Positions 26,173-34,380 of a stretch of 64,000 bases of DNA are shown one piece after another. Both the position numbers and the translations under genes were made by a program. How positions within the stretch are numbered: the first letter of the stretch is position 1; each line of letters opens with the position of its first letter. This DNA comes from Vibrio diabolicus (lineage in GTDB: Bacteria; Pseudomonadota; Gammaproteobacteria; Enterobacterales; Vibrionaceae). The stretch lies in NCBI GenBank assembly GCA_001048675.1, contig CCKK01000003.1, forward strand, positions 682,001-746,000. Direction: 5' to 3'. A model generated the notes under the pieces. That model saw only the letters and a program-made list of their open reading frames with translations, ran no database searches and had not been told where the DNA came from.

Positions 26173-26457
26173 ATGAGTATTAAGGAAAATAGCTATTTTG
26201 CAGGTAGTGTAAAATCACTAGGCTTTAACCAGAATGATCAGGACGTTAGCGTTGGTGTAATGCTTCCTGGTGAATACACGTTCGGCACTCAAGCGCCTGA
26301 GCGTATGACGGTTGTAAAAGGTGCACTTGTGGTCAAGCGTGTCGGCGAGAGTGATTGGACGACTTACCAAAGTGGTGAGTTTTTTGAAGTGGAAGGGAAC
26401 TCCTCATTTGAGCTTCAAGTGAAAGACGCGACTGCGTATTTATGTGAGTACTTCTAA
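26173..26457 (+). CDS. ppnP: Pyrimidine/purine nucleoside phosphorylase PpnP
   Basis: This 94-residue cupin-like enzyme matches E. coli PpnP (YaiE) in length and sequence: an N-terminal YFAGSVKSLGF, LPGEYTFGTQAPERMTVVKGAL and FEVEGNSSFELQV. PpnP phosphorolyses several nucleosides to free base and ribose-1-phosphate, a salvage reaction in the cytoplasm. ATG 26173 has TAAGGAAACC just upstream; an in-frame ATG at 26155 lies before that site. A strong terminator follows directly, so it is monocistronic. Confidence 0.93.
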   Translation: MSIKENSYFAGSVKSLGFNQNDQDVSVGVMLPGEYTFGTQAPERMTVVKGALVVKRVGESDWTTYQSGEFFEVEGNSSFELQVKDATAYLCEYF

Positions 26458-26477
26458 AGCGTCCTTTTTGCCTGTAA

Positions 26478-26505
26478 CAAAGCCACCTTCGGGTGGTTTT
26501 TTCTT
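26478..26505 (+). terminator. Intrinsic terminator after ppnP
   Basis: The stem AAGCCACC / GGTGGTTT with the stable loop TTCG is followed by TTTTTTC. Confidence 0.9.
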
Positions 26506-26588
26506 CTATGTCCTTCACTTATAACGCATCTTTTGGTTATTTGGGTATATACTTAATAAAAATGTACCCATCGACCAGGGAGGAAGTG

Positions 26589-26870
26589 ATGGCAGTACAA
26601 CGCAAGCATTCTGATCTCCCTCCTCGTTACGAGGACAAAGATCTCACCAATGAGCAAAGACATCGTTTTACCGAGGTCGCCAATGCAGCCCATAAGAGAC
26701 GTGAATTCTATCGACGTGCTCTAGGAAAAGGCTTAATGGGCAAAGTGAAGGACCGTGCGTTTAAAGGCCAATTCGGTTGCCAGCAAGATAAGCCGAGCAG
26801 AGTGTTGCAAGCTGTGTGGCTAATCGTATTTCTGGTGCTGGGGCTATGGGTGATGCATGTATTCGCTTAA
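26589..26870 (+). CDS. Small hypothetical membrane protein
   Basis: From ATG 26589, which has AGGGAGGAAG upstream, the product is 93 residues. The first 65 residues are very charged and basic (QRKHSDLPPRYEDKDLTNEQRHRF, KRREFYRRALGKG) and the C-terminus is a single hydrophobic helix (VLQAVWLIVFLVLGLWVMHVF). This arrangement suggests a tail-anchored inner-membrane protein with its charged part in the cytoplasm. I do not recognise the family. It converges on the diguanylate cyclase gene with only three bases between the stops. A start at 26562 is possible but lacks a good ribosome site. Confidence 0.6.
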   Translation: MAVQRKHSDLPPRYEDKDLTNEQRHRFTEVANAAHKRREFYRRALGKGLMGKVKDRAFKGQFGCQQDKPSRVLQAVWLIVFLVLGLWVMHVFA

Positions 26871-26873
26871 CCG

Positions 26874-28022
26874 TTAGCAAGCTTCTGACACAGCTGGCGT
26901 TTCAGAGGCTGACTTCTCTTCGGTATTGCAGTGCTCGTAATACGCGTATTGGTTTTTCCCTGTGTGTTTAGCCGCATACATTGCTTTATCTGCGCACCGA
27001 GTCAATTCAGATAAGTCTTTCGCATCTTGTTTGTAGATAGCAGCGCCCACACTCATCGTTAACTCGTTAATCATATCGTAGCTTCGGTAGCCTTTTGGGA
27101 ATAGATTCACAATACGCTTCAAAATGCTGTCTAGGTCATCTTTACTGTTTATGTCGTACAGCATGAGCACAAACTCGTCGCCCGCAAATCGAGCGATGGA
27201 GTAGTCGTGTTTGTCGGTTTTTCTGTCTTTATGGCGAACATTGTTTTTTAATCGAGTTGCAAAGGCTTGAAGCACTTGGTCACCAATATCGTGTCCGTAG
27301 GTATCGTTAATGTGTTTGAAGTTATCAATATCTAGGAAGACCAGAGCAGTGATACTGTCATCAGATGAATGGTTGATCTCATCGAGCTTTGCACGTGCCC
27401 AAGTTTCAAAGCTCCAGCGGTTGGCAAGCCCTGTGAGTTGGTCAAAATACGCCAACTCTTCAATCCCTTCACGATAAAGTGTTTGAATGTAGTTGAGGAC
27501 TTTTGTGTAGTAGTACGAGAATGTGTGACACACAAATGCAGTTGCTATCAGGGTCAGCATAAATCGTCGTTCTATGATGTCACTGGCTGTTGGTAGCCGA
27601 TCTAAAAAAACGACGCCAAAAAAGATCAGTAAGATATAGGTGCCACTAAACAGCAGACCGACTTTAAACTCATTGATCAGCACCAGAGTGGCGACAATGG
27701 GGTATAGCCATAGCAGTTTGCCTGAGGGGGCATCGTTATACAGAAGTAGCAATAACCCTTCGAACATCAATACTGCACTCAGCCATAGGTCGGCATATTG
27801 ATGATGTCGTTGAACCTTTATCACATAACTGATACCTAAACAGGCTAAGGCACACAGAGCATGGAAAAAGCTTAATCCCCAATTATCCTCAAACAATTGA
27901 GCAATGGAGCCATAAGTTAAACATGCCGCGGCGATACTGGAGCATAAAAAGACAATTTTCTTTTTTCTTGTTGAGCGGATATCCGCCATTTCCTCTAAGC
28001 GTGCTCCAGCCAATGTCGACAT
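26874..28022 (-). CDS. Membrane-bound diguanylate cyclase (GGDEF domain)
   Basis: This 382-residue protein has about six transmembrane helices in residues 20-190, forming an integral membrane sensor of the 7TM/MASE type. A GGDEF domain follows from about residue 200: LTGLANRWSFE, FLDIDNFKHINDTYGHDIGDQVL and the active-site RFAGDEFVLML. The catalytic motif is AGDEF, a variant that is often still active in making cyclic di-GMP. The RxxD inhibitory site that normally lies five residues before it is absent, so product inhibition may be lacking. No EAL or receiver domain is present. It is alone and convergent with the gene before it. Confidence 0.92.
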   Translation of the reverse strand: MSTLAGARLEEMADIRSTRKKKIVFLCSSIAAACLTYGSIAQLFEDNWGLSFFHALCALACLGISYVIKVQRHHQYADLWLSAVLMFEGLLLLLYNDAPSGKLLWLYPIVATLVLINEFKVGLLFSGTYILLIFFGVVFLDRLPTASDIIERRFMLTLIATAFVCHTFSYYYTKVLNYIQTLYREGIEELAYFDQLTGLANRWSFETWARAKLDEINHSSDDSITALVFLDIDNFKHINDTYGHDIGDQVLQAFATRLKNNVRHKDRKTDKHDYSIARFAGDEFVLMLYDINSKDDLDSILKRIVNLFPKGYRSYDMINELTMSVGAAIYKQDAKDLSELTRCADKAMYAAKHTGKNQYAYYEHCNTEEKSASETPAVSEAC

Positions 28023-28320
28023 TACGTATCCTTGCTTAATTAACGTGTACGCTTATTCTAGGCGGTATTTTAGCGATGAATAGAACAACAAAGTTTCCAA
28101 ATGTGATGTCAGTCATTTTTAGTATGGGCCTAGAAGTGTGGTTTGGTGAGAGTGCTCAAAGCGCAACAAAGGCTTATAAAGTTTTCCATGGCGGATCTTT
28201 ATGGCTTCAGATGGTTCGATTAATAATTCAAAGTAATGCATTTCCACCGCCGTATTTGCAGGATCTATCCTGACTCAACTCTGTTGGGAGTAGCATGAAC
28301 TGCGCCTTCTACCTATTGAG

Positions 28321-28368
28321 CTCATTGTTCGTCAATCGACGATCTCTAAATTCCGGCAATGAGTTTTT
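28321..28368 (+). terminator. Terminator-like structure in the MATE leader, first of two
   Basis: CTCATTG (28321-28327) pairs with CAATGAG (28357-28363), followed by five T. A smaller hairpin CGTC-AATC-GACG lies inside the loop. No plus-strand gene lies upstream. The long loop makes it weaker than the second structure at 28501. Confidence 0.4.
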
Positions 28369-28500
28369 CGTTGTGAAAAAGCATTAGAAATATTTTTCCG
28401 AAACAGATCGAAATATTGTTGTCGTTGTGACCAATATGCGACTAGAATCCGCGCTAAATCACGACCTCATATCGAGCTTCATTCGAGTTACTCTTTTTCC

Positions 28501-28533
28501 AAACTGCTTCACACATTTTGTGAGGCAGTTTTT
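28501..28533 (+). terminator. Intrinsic terminator just before the MATE start, probable attenuator
   Basis: A 12-bp stem AACTGCTTCACA / TGTGAGGCAGTT with loop CATTT is followed by TTTTT, ending 22 bases before the MATE ATG. The upstream gene (26874) reads the other way. This terminator therefore belongs to a leader or small RNA made from the 533-base gap 28023-28555. The frame of the MATE gene is open through the hairpin as far back as GTG 28427, so read-through translation cannot be excluded. Confidence 0.75.
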
Positions 28534-28555
28534 AGTTGTAGGAAAGGTTAAAAAC

Positions 28556-29896
28556 ATGCCTAAAAGCCAAAACATCAACCAACGAATGTCCATCGTGGCA
28601 TTGGCTTGGCCGATTCTTGTCGAAATTTTGCTACGGACGGCTTTAGGAACCAGTGACGTGTTCATGCTGAGTGGCTACTCAGACAAAGCGGTATCCGCTG
28701 TTGGTGTGATCACGCAGATTACCTTTTTCTTAATCATCGTTTCGACGTTTGTCAGCAGCGGAACGGGGATTTTGATTGCCCAATACAACGGCGCTGGGCG
28801 CGAGCAAGAGTCTGTGAACGTCGGCGTTGCAAGTATTGCGCTGTCTGTGATTGTCGGTGCGTTCTTGAGTGTGATTGCCGTGCTTGGCGCGATATATCTA
28901 CTCCCGTATTACGGCTTGGAAGCGCAAGTCGAGCAGTACGCTCATGAATATCTGCTGATAAGCGGTGCGATGACGTTTAACGTTACGATTGGCGTTGTTT
29001 TTACAACTATTCTGCGTAGTCATGGTTATTCACGTTCTCCAATGGTGGTGAACTTGATCTCGGGTGTGTTCAACATCATTGGTAACTATATTGCGCTTTA
29101 CCAGCCATTCGGTTTACCTGTGTATGGTGTGCAGGGTGTAGCAATAGCAACCGTCGTCAGCCAAGTCATCGGTACGTTAATGTTATGGTTTATTCTCGCT
29201 CGCAGCAGCATTGAACTACCAATGTCGACCATGAAACAAGTGCCCGCAGAAATTTACAAAAAGATCTTAAAAATCGGCGGTATGAACGCGGGTGAAGTGC
29301 TGTCTTACAACGTGGCGCAAATCTGCATTGTGTACTTTGTGGTGCAAATGGGGACGGCATCGTTGGCAGCTTTCACTTATGCGCAAAACATTGCCCGTTT
29401 CTCGTTTGCTTTCGCGTTGGCAATTGGTCAGGCTGCGCAAATTCAGACTGGTTACTACATCGGTAAAGGTTGGGTGAGCAGCATTTTAAAACGCGTACAA
29501 ATCTACTTCTTAGTGGGATTTGTGGCATCAACGGCGGCAACCACACTGATTTACCTGTTTAGAGAAGAGATTCTGCGCGTATTTACCGATCAACCAGAAA
29601 TACTCGCATTGACAGGTTCGTTAGTCATGGGCTCAATTTTGCTCGAAGCCGGACGTGTGTTTAACCTGATTTTTATCGCGGGGCTGAAAGGCGCGGGTGA
29701 CATCAAGTTCCCAGTGCAAATGGGGATTTTGAGTATGTGGGGACTAGGCGTGCTTTTCTCCTACATCTTTGGCATCCACATGGGTTATGGCGTTTTAGGG
29801 GCTTGGATGGCAATCGCTCTCGATGAATGGGTGCGTGGTATCATCATGGCAAGGCGTTGGCGCTCTCAGGTGTGGACCAAGTTTAAGGTGAGCTAA
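28556..29896 (+). CDS. MATE family multidrug efflux transporter
   Basis: This 446-residue protein has twelve transmembrane segments in two similar halves, with the MATE features SIVALAWPILVEILLRTALGTSDVFMLSG at the start and GGMNAGEVLSYNVAQICIVYFV at the start of the second half. MATE pumps expel cationic drugs in exchange for sodium or protons. I chose ATG 28556 (MPKSQNINQR) with AGGAAAGG upstream. A longer reading from GTG 28427 would translate through a perfect terminator hairpin. The leader terminator suggests that expression is controlled by antitermination. V. parahaemolyticus VmrA and NorM are relatives, but I cannot say which this is. Confidence 0.92.
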   Translation: MPKSQNINQRMSIVALAWPILVEILLRTALGTSDVFMLSGYSDKAVSAVGVITQITFFLIIVSTFVSSGTGILIAQYNGAGREQESVNVGVASIALSVIVGAFLSVIAVLGAIYLLPYYGLEAQVEQYAHEYLLISGAMTFNVTIGVVFTTILRSHGYSRSPMVVNLISGVFNIIGNYIALYQPFGLPVYGVQGVAIATVVSQVIGTLMLWFILARSSIELPMSTMKQVPAEIYKKILKIGGMNAGEVLSYNVAQICIVYFVVQMGTASLAAFTYAQNIARFSFAFALAIGQAAQIQTGYYIGKGWVSSILKRVQIYFLVGFVASTAATTLIYLFREEILRVFTDQPEILALTGSLVMGSILLEAGRVFNLIFIAGLKGAGDIKFPVQMGILSMWGLGVLFSYIFGIHMGYGVLGAWMAIALDEWVRGIIMARRWRSQVWTKFKVS

Positions 29897-29941
29897 CGGT
29901 TTGCTGTATCACGCATCACGCTTATTCTGTTGTTAGAAACC

Positions 29942-29972
29942 AAAAAAGGCACTGATAGTCAGTGCCTTTTTG
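29942..29972. terminator. Bidirectional intrinsic terminator
   Basis: A 13-bp stem AAAAAGGCACTGA / TCAGTGCCTTTTT with loop TAG ends the MATE mRNA and, on the minus strand, the pseudouridine synthase mRNA. Confidence 0.9.
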
Positions 29973-29993
29973 TTATTTAAAATCTGGAAGAAG

Positions 29994-31673
29994 TTAGAAT
30001 TCGCACTCAGCTCTGAACACCATGCGCTCTTTGCTGTATGGATGATCCAGCTCTAGCATCTCAGCATGCAGGTGTAAGCGATTCGCTTTTTCGCCGTATA
30101 AACCATCACCAACCATTGGCATGTTTAACCCCATGTGATGAGCACTGTGTACACGTAGTTGGTGAGTTCGCCCGGTTTTCGGATACATGTATACTTTGCT
30201 GCGTCCATCTTTGACTTCAATCAGTTGCCAGTAGGTTTCTGCATGTTTCCCGTGTTTAAAACATACTAGTTGACGTGGGCGGTCGTCTGGGTCACCACGC
30301 ATTGGCAGTGAAATTTCCCCTTCCGGCTCGTTCAATACGCCTTCGAGCAGTGCCATATAACGTTTTTGTACGCCGCGAGCCATAAACTGTTTTTGCAGAC
30401 TTTTGTTCGCGCGTTTAGTTAAGGCAAACACCAAAATGCCAGAGGTCGCCATGTCGAGGCGATGAATCACAAACGGCCCTTCCACATTAGGGAACATCGC
30501 TTGTAGGCGCGTATAAGCAGAGTCCTTGATAGTTTTACCTGGCACTGAAAGTAAGCCCGAGGGCTTGTTGACGACGACCATAGCGTCGTCTTGGTAGATT
30601 ATCTCTAGCTCTTTGTCTTCTGCCCAATTCTCCGCCAATGGGTTAGGTTCGACATCCAGCCCTTGCATCATATGGCCCAAAATCGGCTGACATTTGCTGT
30701 TGCACGATGGGTAGAATTTTTTGTGTTGGCGAACTTCAGACTTTGGCGAAACACCCCACCAAAACTCTGCCAGCGCCAGCGGTTTGAATCCGTATTTAAA
30801 CGCGTATTGGAGCAGTTTTGGCGCAGCACATTCCCCCGCACCTGCTGGTGGGATTGGGTTTGTGGTGTCCGCAAAAATGTCCACCAAGTCGCGTGTCTCG
30901 CCATGGCTATTTAGGAAGCGGTATTGTTTATGCAGTTTGTGCTGTAAAGCGTTGGAGAGTGTTTTGCGCTGCTCTTTCAGGTGAGCAAGTTGCTGCTCTA
31001 ACTCGGCCAATCGCGCTTCTTTGATTGCAAGCTTTTCATCCCACGCTTGCTTTAAGTATTTGAGAACGTTTTTCTCGGCGACACTTTGCTTACCCAACTC
31101 ATCCAACAAGATTTTGAGGTCACCGGCATTGAGTGTTTGCTCGCCCTGTTGGCGCTGTCGTTTGCGTGCTGCGCGGCCGTCGATCATCACTTGGCGCTGT
31201 GTTTGCTCCTCTTGCTGATAAGCGGCTCGGTCGGCTTGGATTTGCGCTTTAAGATCCGCTAATTCCGGATTCGCAGCACAGGTTTTGTACTCCGCATTGG
31301 CGGCGTTGATGGCATCCGTTTCTGCGCGGAAGAAGCCTTCATCGGTCAGCATGTCGTACACAGGAGGGACAAATCCTGGAATCAAGTTTTGGTCAGCAAT
31401 TTTGCCAGAAAACGCACTTAAAAAGCCGAGCTCGCCTTGAGGGCTTTTTACCAGCAATACGCCAAACATTTTGCCTCGCCCCGTTTCTTCATTAACCAAA
31501 CCAAAATCGTGTTCGAAGTCGGTTTGCGCTAATAAGTGCTGTTGCAATTGCTTTGCGGCCAAAACGCAAAGAGGATGCGGCGTGTAGTAGAACGGAAACG
31601 TAAACTGCGTTGGTAATTCATAGTCAGAAGTATCAGCAGTAAAACGAGTAAAACAATGTTCAGGCGAGTGCAT
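29994..31673 (-). CDS. RluA-family pseudouridine synthase with long N-terminal extension
   Basis: The protein has 559 residues, about twice the length of a minimal RluA enzyme. The catalytic core is C-terminal: IIYQDDAMVVVNKPSGLLSVPG, then HRLDMATSG near residue 400, with the catalytic Asp, and TGRTHQLRVHSAHHMGLNMPMVGDGLYG. It isomerises uridine to pseudouridine in rRNA or tRNA. The extra N-terminal 330 residues include a strongly predicted coiled coil (about 145-245, rich in E, K, Q and L) and a PSCNSKC motif that may bind metal. Such long RluA proteins occur in Vibrio and relatives; the RNA target is unknown. Confidence 0.9.
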   Translation of the reverse strand: MHSPEHCFTRFTADTSDYELPTQFTFPFYYTPHPLCVLAAKQLQQHLLAQTDFEHDFGLVNEETGRGKMFGVLLVKSPQGELGFLSAFSGKIADQNLIPGFVPPVYDMLTDEGFFRAETDAINAANAEYKTCAANPELADLKAQIQADRAAYQQEEQTQRQVMIDGRAARKRQRQQGEQTLNAGDLKILLDELGKQSVAEKNVLKYLKQAWDEKLAIKEARLAELEQQLAHLKEQRKTLSNALQHKLHKQYRFLNSHGETRDLVDIFADTTNPIPPAGAGECAAPKLLQYAFKYGFKPLALAEFWWGVSPKSEVRQHKKFYPSCNSKCQPILGHMMQGLDVEPNPLAENWAEDKELEIIYQDDAMVVVNKPSGLLSVPGKTIKDSAYTRLQAMFPNVEGPFVIHRLDMATSGILVFALTKRANKSLQKQFMARGVQKRYMALLEGVLNEPEGEISLPMRGDPDDRPRQLVCFKHGKHAETYWQLIEVKDGRSKVYMYPKTGRTHQLRVHSAHHMGLNMPMVGDGLYGEKANRLHLHAEMLELDHPYSKERMVFRAECEF

Positions 31674-31748
31674 GGTGGGTATCCGCGCGAGTAAAAATTC
31701 GAGCGAGGATTGTACCTGTTTGAGTCAGGATTGCCATGTCGGTGTTGG

Positions 31749-31781
31749 CACTCGCTCTTGGATTAAGAACAAGAGCGAGTG
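31749..31781. repeat. Perfect 12-bp inverted repeat after the DsbA-like gene
   Basis: CACTCGCTCTTG and CAAGAGCGAGTG enclose nine bases. The hairpin sits ten bases beyond the stop of the minus-strand DsbA-like gene but has no T-tract, so it is more a 3'-end stabiliser or REP-like element than a standard terminator. Confidence 0.55.
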
Positions 31782-31790
31782 GGGAAGAGC

Positions 31791-32411
31791 TTATTGCAGT
31801 TTTCGTAATGCAAGCTTCCACTGTGCCGGTTTGTCGTAGTAGGTCGAGTGCGGCAAGGTCAAGTACTCGCCATTTACTTCTGCAATCAGGGTTGGATAAC
31901 CACCAACGTGTAACTGGCGCATCAACTGTCGGCTGGAGCGAATTCTTTCGTTTAGCTCGGCTTCGCTTAACGTCATGTTTTGCTCCCACGCATCGTTTGC
32001 TAAGCCTAGCGATTCTGCAATGGCTTTGAGCGTCGATGCTTCATTCACTTTTAACCCGAGCTGATAATGCGCGGATTGGATGGCCTTTAGCATGTGCCAT
32101 GGATTCAGCTCCATTTTCTCCGCACTCAAGATCGCTTGTGTTGGTAGGTAAGAATCAAGAACAAACGCATCTTCGCTTTTCACGCGTTGCAGATATGCTT
32201 CACCAAACGTTGCTCCGGTTTCGGTTGCGATACGAGCGTCACTGTTGATGATGTGCTGACGAAATTCAGGTTCAATCTCGCGTTTCTCGATCATGCCGCC
32301 GGGATGAAGCTCGACCTTAAATTGAGAGGTGTCCATCAAGGCTTCGATGAGTGGTGATGCCCCGTAGCACCAACCACACATGGGATCGAAGAAGTAATGC
32401 ACGGTTACCAT
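31791..32411 (-). CDS. DsbA-family protein (FrnE-like thiol oxidoreductase)
   Basis: This 206-residue protein has a thioredoxin-like start, VTVHYFFDPMCGWCYGASPL, with the CxxC active site CGWC at residues 12-15. A long helical insertion follows, and the cis-Pro loop is at VGGYPTLIAEVNGEY. There is no signal peptide, so it should work in the cytoplasm, like the FrnE/2-hydroxychromene isomerase branch of the DsbA superfamily. Its start overlaps the end of the metallo-hydrolase gene by seven bases, so the two are cotranscribed. A divergent LysR gene at 33398 probably controls both. The substrate is unknown. Confidence 0.88.
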   Translation of the reverse strand: MVTVHYFFDPMCGWCYGASPLIEALMDTSQFKVELHPGGMIEKREIEPEFRQHIINSDARIATETGATFGEAYLQRVKSEDAFVLDSYLPTQAILSAEKMELNPWHMLKAIQSAHYQLGLKVNEASTLKAIAESLGLANDAWEQNMTLSEAELNERIRSSRQLMRQLHVGGYPTLIAEVNGEYLTLPHSTYYDKPAQWKLALRKLQ

Positions 32412-33271
32412 GACATTTCACCAGTATGCACTTTCGCACCGATTTCTAACGCGATTGGCAATTGAGCTTTTGGGTATTTCGCTGACATGGTGTCAATGAG
32501 TTGAGCACTGTTATTGCTGTGTTTTTTCGCTTGCTGAAAATCCTGCAAGTATTGTTGCGAGTAGCGAATGGTGTCTGCGTTCAGCTTTGTGCCTGCTTTC
32601 ATGTGACCAGGAATGACCACTTGAGGTTTAAGCGCAAGCATCTCGCTAAGCTGCTGCTCCCAAGCATTGATAGCGGTTTGGTCAGCGGCATCTGCCATCC
32701 ATAAATGCACGTTTGAGTACACGGCTACGTTACCCAGAATCGCTTTGTTATCTGGAATCCATAGGTAAGGGCGGTGTGCTGATGTGCCATGGTTACCACG
32801 GATTTCAATCTTATGACCTTCTAGCTCTAATGATGCTTTGTCGTACGCGACAGGGATCACTGGTTTTACCGGTGCGTTTACGCCAAGTTTTGGTCCCCAG
32901 TACGCCAGCTTTCCAGCCAACTTCTCTTTAATAATTTTTTGAACCGCTGGCGTTGTGATGATCTGCGCATCAGGGAACTCTTGGTGTAAGGCCTCTGCGC
33001 CAAAGTAGTAATCTGGGTCCGCTTGGCTGATGAAAATGGTTTTAAGCGTTTTGCCTGAGTCCAACACTTTGGCGGCAATGCGCATCGCGTCAGCTTTGGT
33101 GAAGCCAGTGTCGATGACCATGGCATCAGTCTTACCGTATACCAAGGTTGAGTTAACGTGGAAGCTGTTACCGTCGGCGTTGTAAACCTCAAGAGTAAGG
33201 GGAGAGTGGTTTGCCGCTAGAACAGGGCTTGCCATTAAAATGGATGCAGCAATCAAAGTGAATTTTTTCAT
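32405..33271 (-). CDS. Exported MBL-fold protein with altered metal motif
   Basis: This 288-residue metallo-beta-lactamase-fold protein has a clear signal peptide (MKKFTLIAASILMASPVLA). The usual HxHxDH zinc motif is replaced: the aligned segment reads SQADPDYYFGA, so only one Asp is kept. Later histidines remain in GNHGTSAHRP and VIPGHM. A subgroup of Vibrio MBL proteins, which I recall under the name Vmh family, has this form. It may bind one metal or none, so hydrolase activity is uncertain. It is first in an operon with the DsbA-like gene and is divergent from a LysR gene. Confidence 0.85.
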   Translation of the reverse strand: MKKFTLIAASILMASPVLAANHSPLTLEVYNADGNSFHVNSTLVYGKTDAMVIDTGFTKADAMRIAAKVLDSGKTLKTIFISQADPDYYFGAEALHQEFPDAQIITTPAVQKIIKEKLAGKLAYWGPKLGVNAPVKPVIPVAYDKASLELEGHKIEIRGNHGTSAHRPYLWIPDNKAILGNVAVYSNVHLWMADAADQTAINAWEQQLSEMLALKPQVVIPGHMKAGTKLNADTIRYSQQYLQDFQQAKKHSNNSAQLIDTMSAKYPKAQLPIALEIGAKVHTGEMSW

Positions 33272-33397
33272 AATAAGCTCCTAAAGAATTTGGGGCCAAG
33301 CGACCATGGCTTGGGAACGGGAGCTATATTAGGAAATTGATACGCTCGGAAAAATACACAATAATGTGCATCACTATTTCTTATTTCGAGCAAATGT

Positions 33398-34285
33398 ATG
33401 GACAGAGTAACGGCAGCAAAAGTATTTGTGGATGTGGTGTATTCTGGCAGTTTTACCGCGACCGCCGAGCGGTTAGACATGTCTCGGCCAATGGTGACTC
33501 GTTATGTAGAGGCGATGGAGAACTGGTTGCAAACTCGTTTGTTGCACCGCACCACGCGCAAGGTGTCGCTCACCACCGCAGGGGAGCGCAGCTTGCCTCA
33601 GATTGAGCGCTGGTTAAAACAGGCCGATACGTTGACGTCGAACATTGCCGTTGATGGTGAGCTGTCCGGAAAAATCCGTCTCGCGTCTAGCACTTCATTT
33701 GGGTTCTCACAGTTGATCCCAGCAGTAAACAGTTTTATGCAAAAGCACCCCAAAGTGCATATCGACATAGATCTGCAAGATTCAGTGAGTGATCTAACTG
33801 AGCAACGCATCGATCTGGCAATCCGAATTGCGTCAGATCCCGATCCTTCTTTGATTGGTAAGCCGATTGCGGTGTGTGAATCGGTGTTGGTGGCATCGCC
33901 GCAATACTTGCAAACTCATCGCGCGATCGCGCATCCGCGAGATTTATCTTCACACGACTGTTTGGGTTACAAAAACTTTGAGCGTCACGTGTGGCATTTG
34001 TCTCAGGGCGACCAGTTCGAATCGGTGGGAATTGAGTGTCGTTTAACCAGCAATGAGGCCACGGCGTTATTGCATGGCGCTTTGCAAGGCATGGGTATTT
34101 CGATGCTGCCAACCTATTTGAGCAATATCTATCTGCAATCGGGTCAGCTTGAGTCGGTGTTGCCGAATTGGAAGCCAAATGATCTCAACATTTACGCGCT
34201 GTATTCATCGCGTAAACACTTGTCTCCTGCGGTGAGAGCCTTCATCGATCACAGTGAAGATTACTTTAAACTGCACCCTTGGTAA
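33398..34285 (+). CDS. LysR-family transcriptional regulator
   Basis: This 295-residue LysR protein has the N-terminal helix-turn-helix (KVFVDVVYSGSFTATAERLDMSRPMVTRYVEAME, residues 6-39) followed by LLHRTTRKVSLTTAGE, and a periplasmic-binding-like effector domain ending HLSPAVRAFIDH. It belongs to the large CrgA-like group. It is divergent from the MBL/DsbA operon, with 126 bases between the starts, and probably regulates it. The effector cannot be read from the sequence. Confidence 0.92.
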   Translation: MDRVTAAKVFVDVVYSGSFTATAERLDMSRPMVTRYVEAMENWLQTRLLHRTTRKVSLTTAGERSLPQIERWLKQADTLTSNIAVDGELSGKIRLASSTSFGFSQLIPAVNSFMQKHPKVHIDIDLQDSVSDLTEQRIDLAIRIASDPDPSLIGKPIAVCESVLVASPQYLQTHRAIAHPRDLSSHDCLGYKNFERHVWHLSQGDQFESVGIECRLTSNEATALLHGALQGMGISMLPTYLSNIYLQSGQLESVLPNWKPNDLNIYALYSSRKHLSPAVRAFIDHSEDYFKLHPW

Positions 34286-34380
34286 TCGCGAAAGGCGTCG
34301 TCATCCCGACTTGAGATTCATACAAGATCCTGTACCTTACATGGATATATTTTTCGCAGCGTCATTTAGAGTTTTAGTTA

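Noticed and set aside
28076..28273. 65-codon plus-strand frame in the MATE leader
   Set aside because: No ribosome site and no family match; likely part of the untranslated leader.
28427..28555. N-terminal extension of the MATE protein from GTG 28427
   Set aside because: It would translate through a perfect intrinsic terminator, and the family start aligns with ATG 28556.
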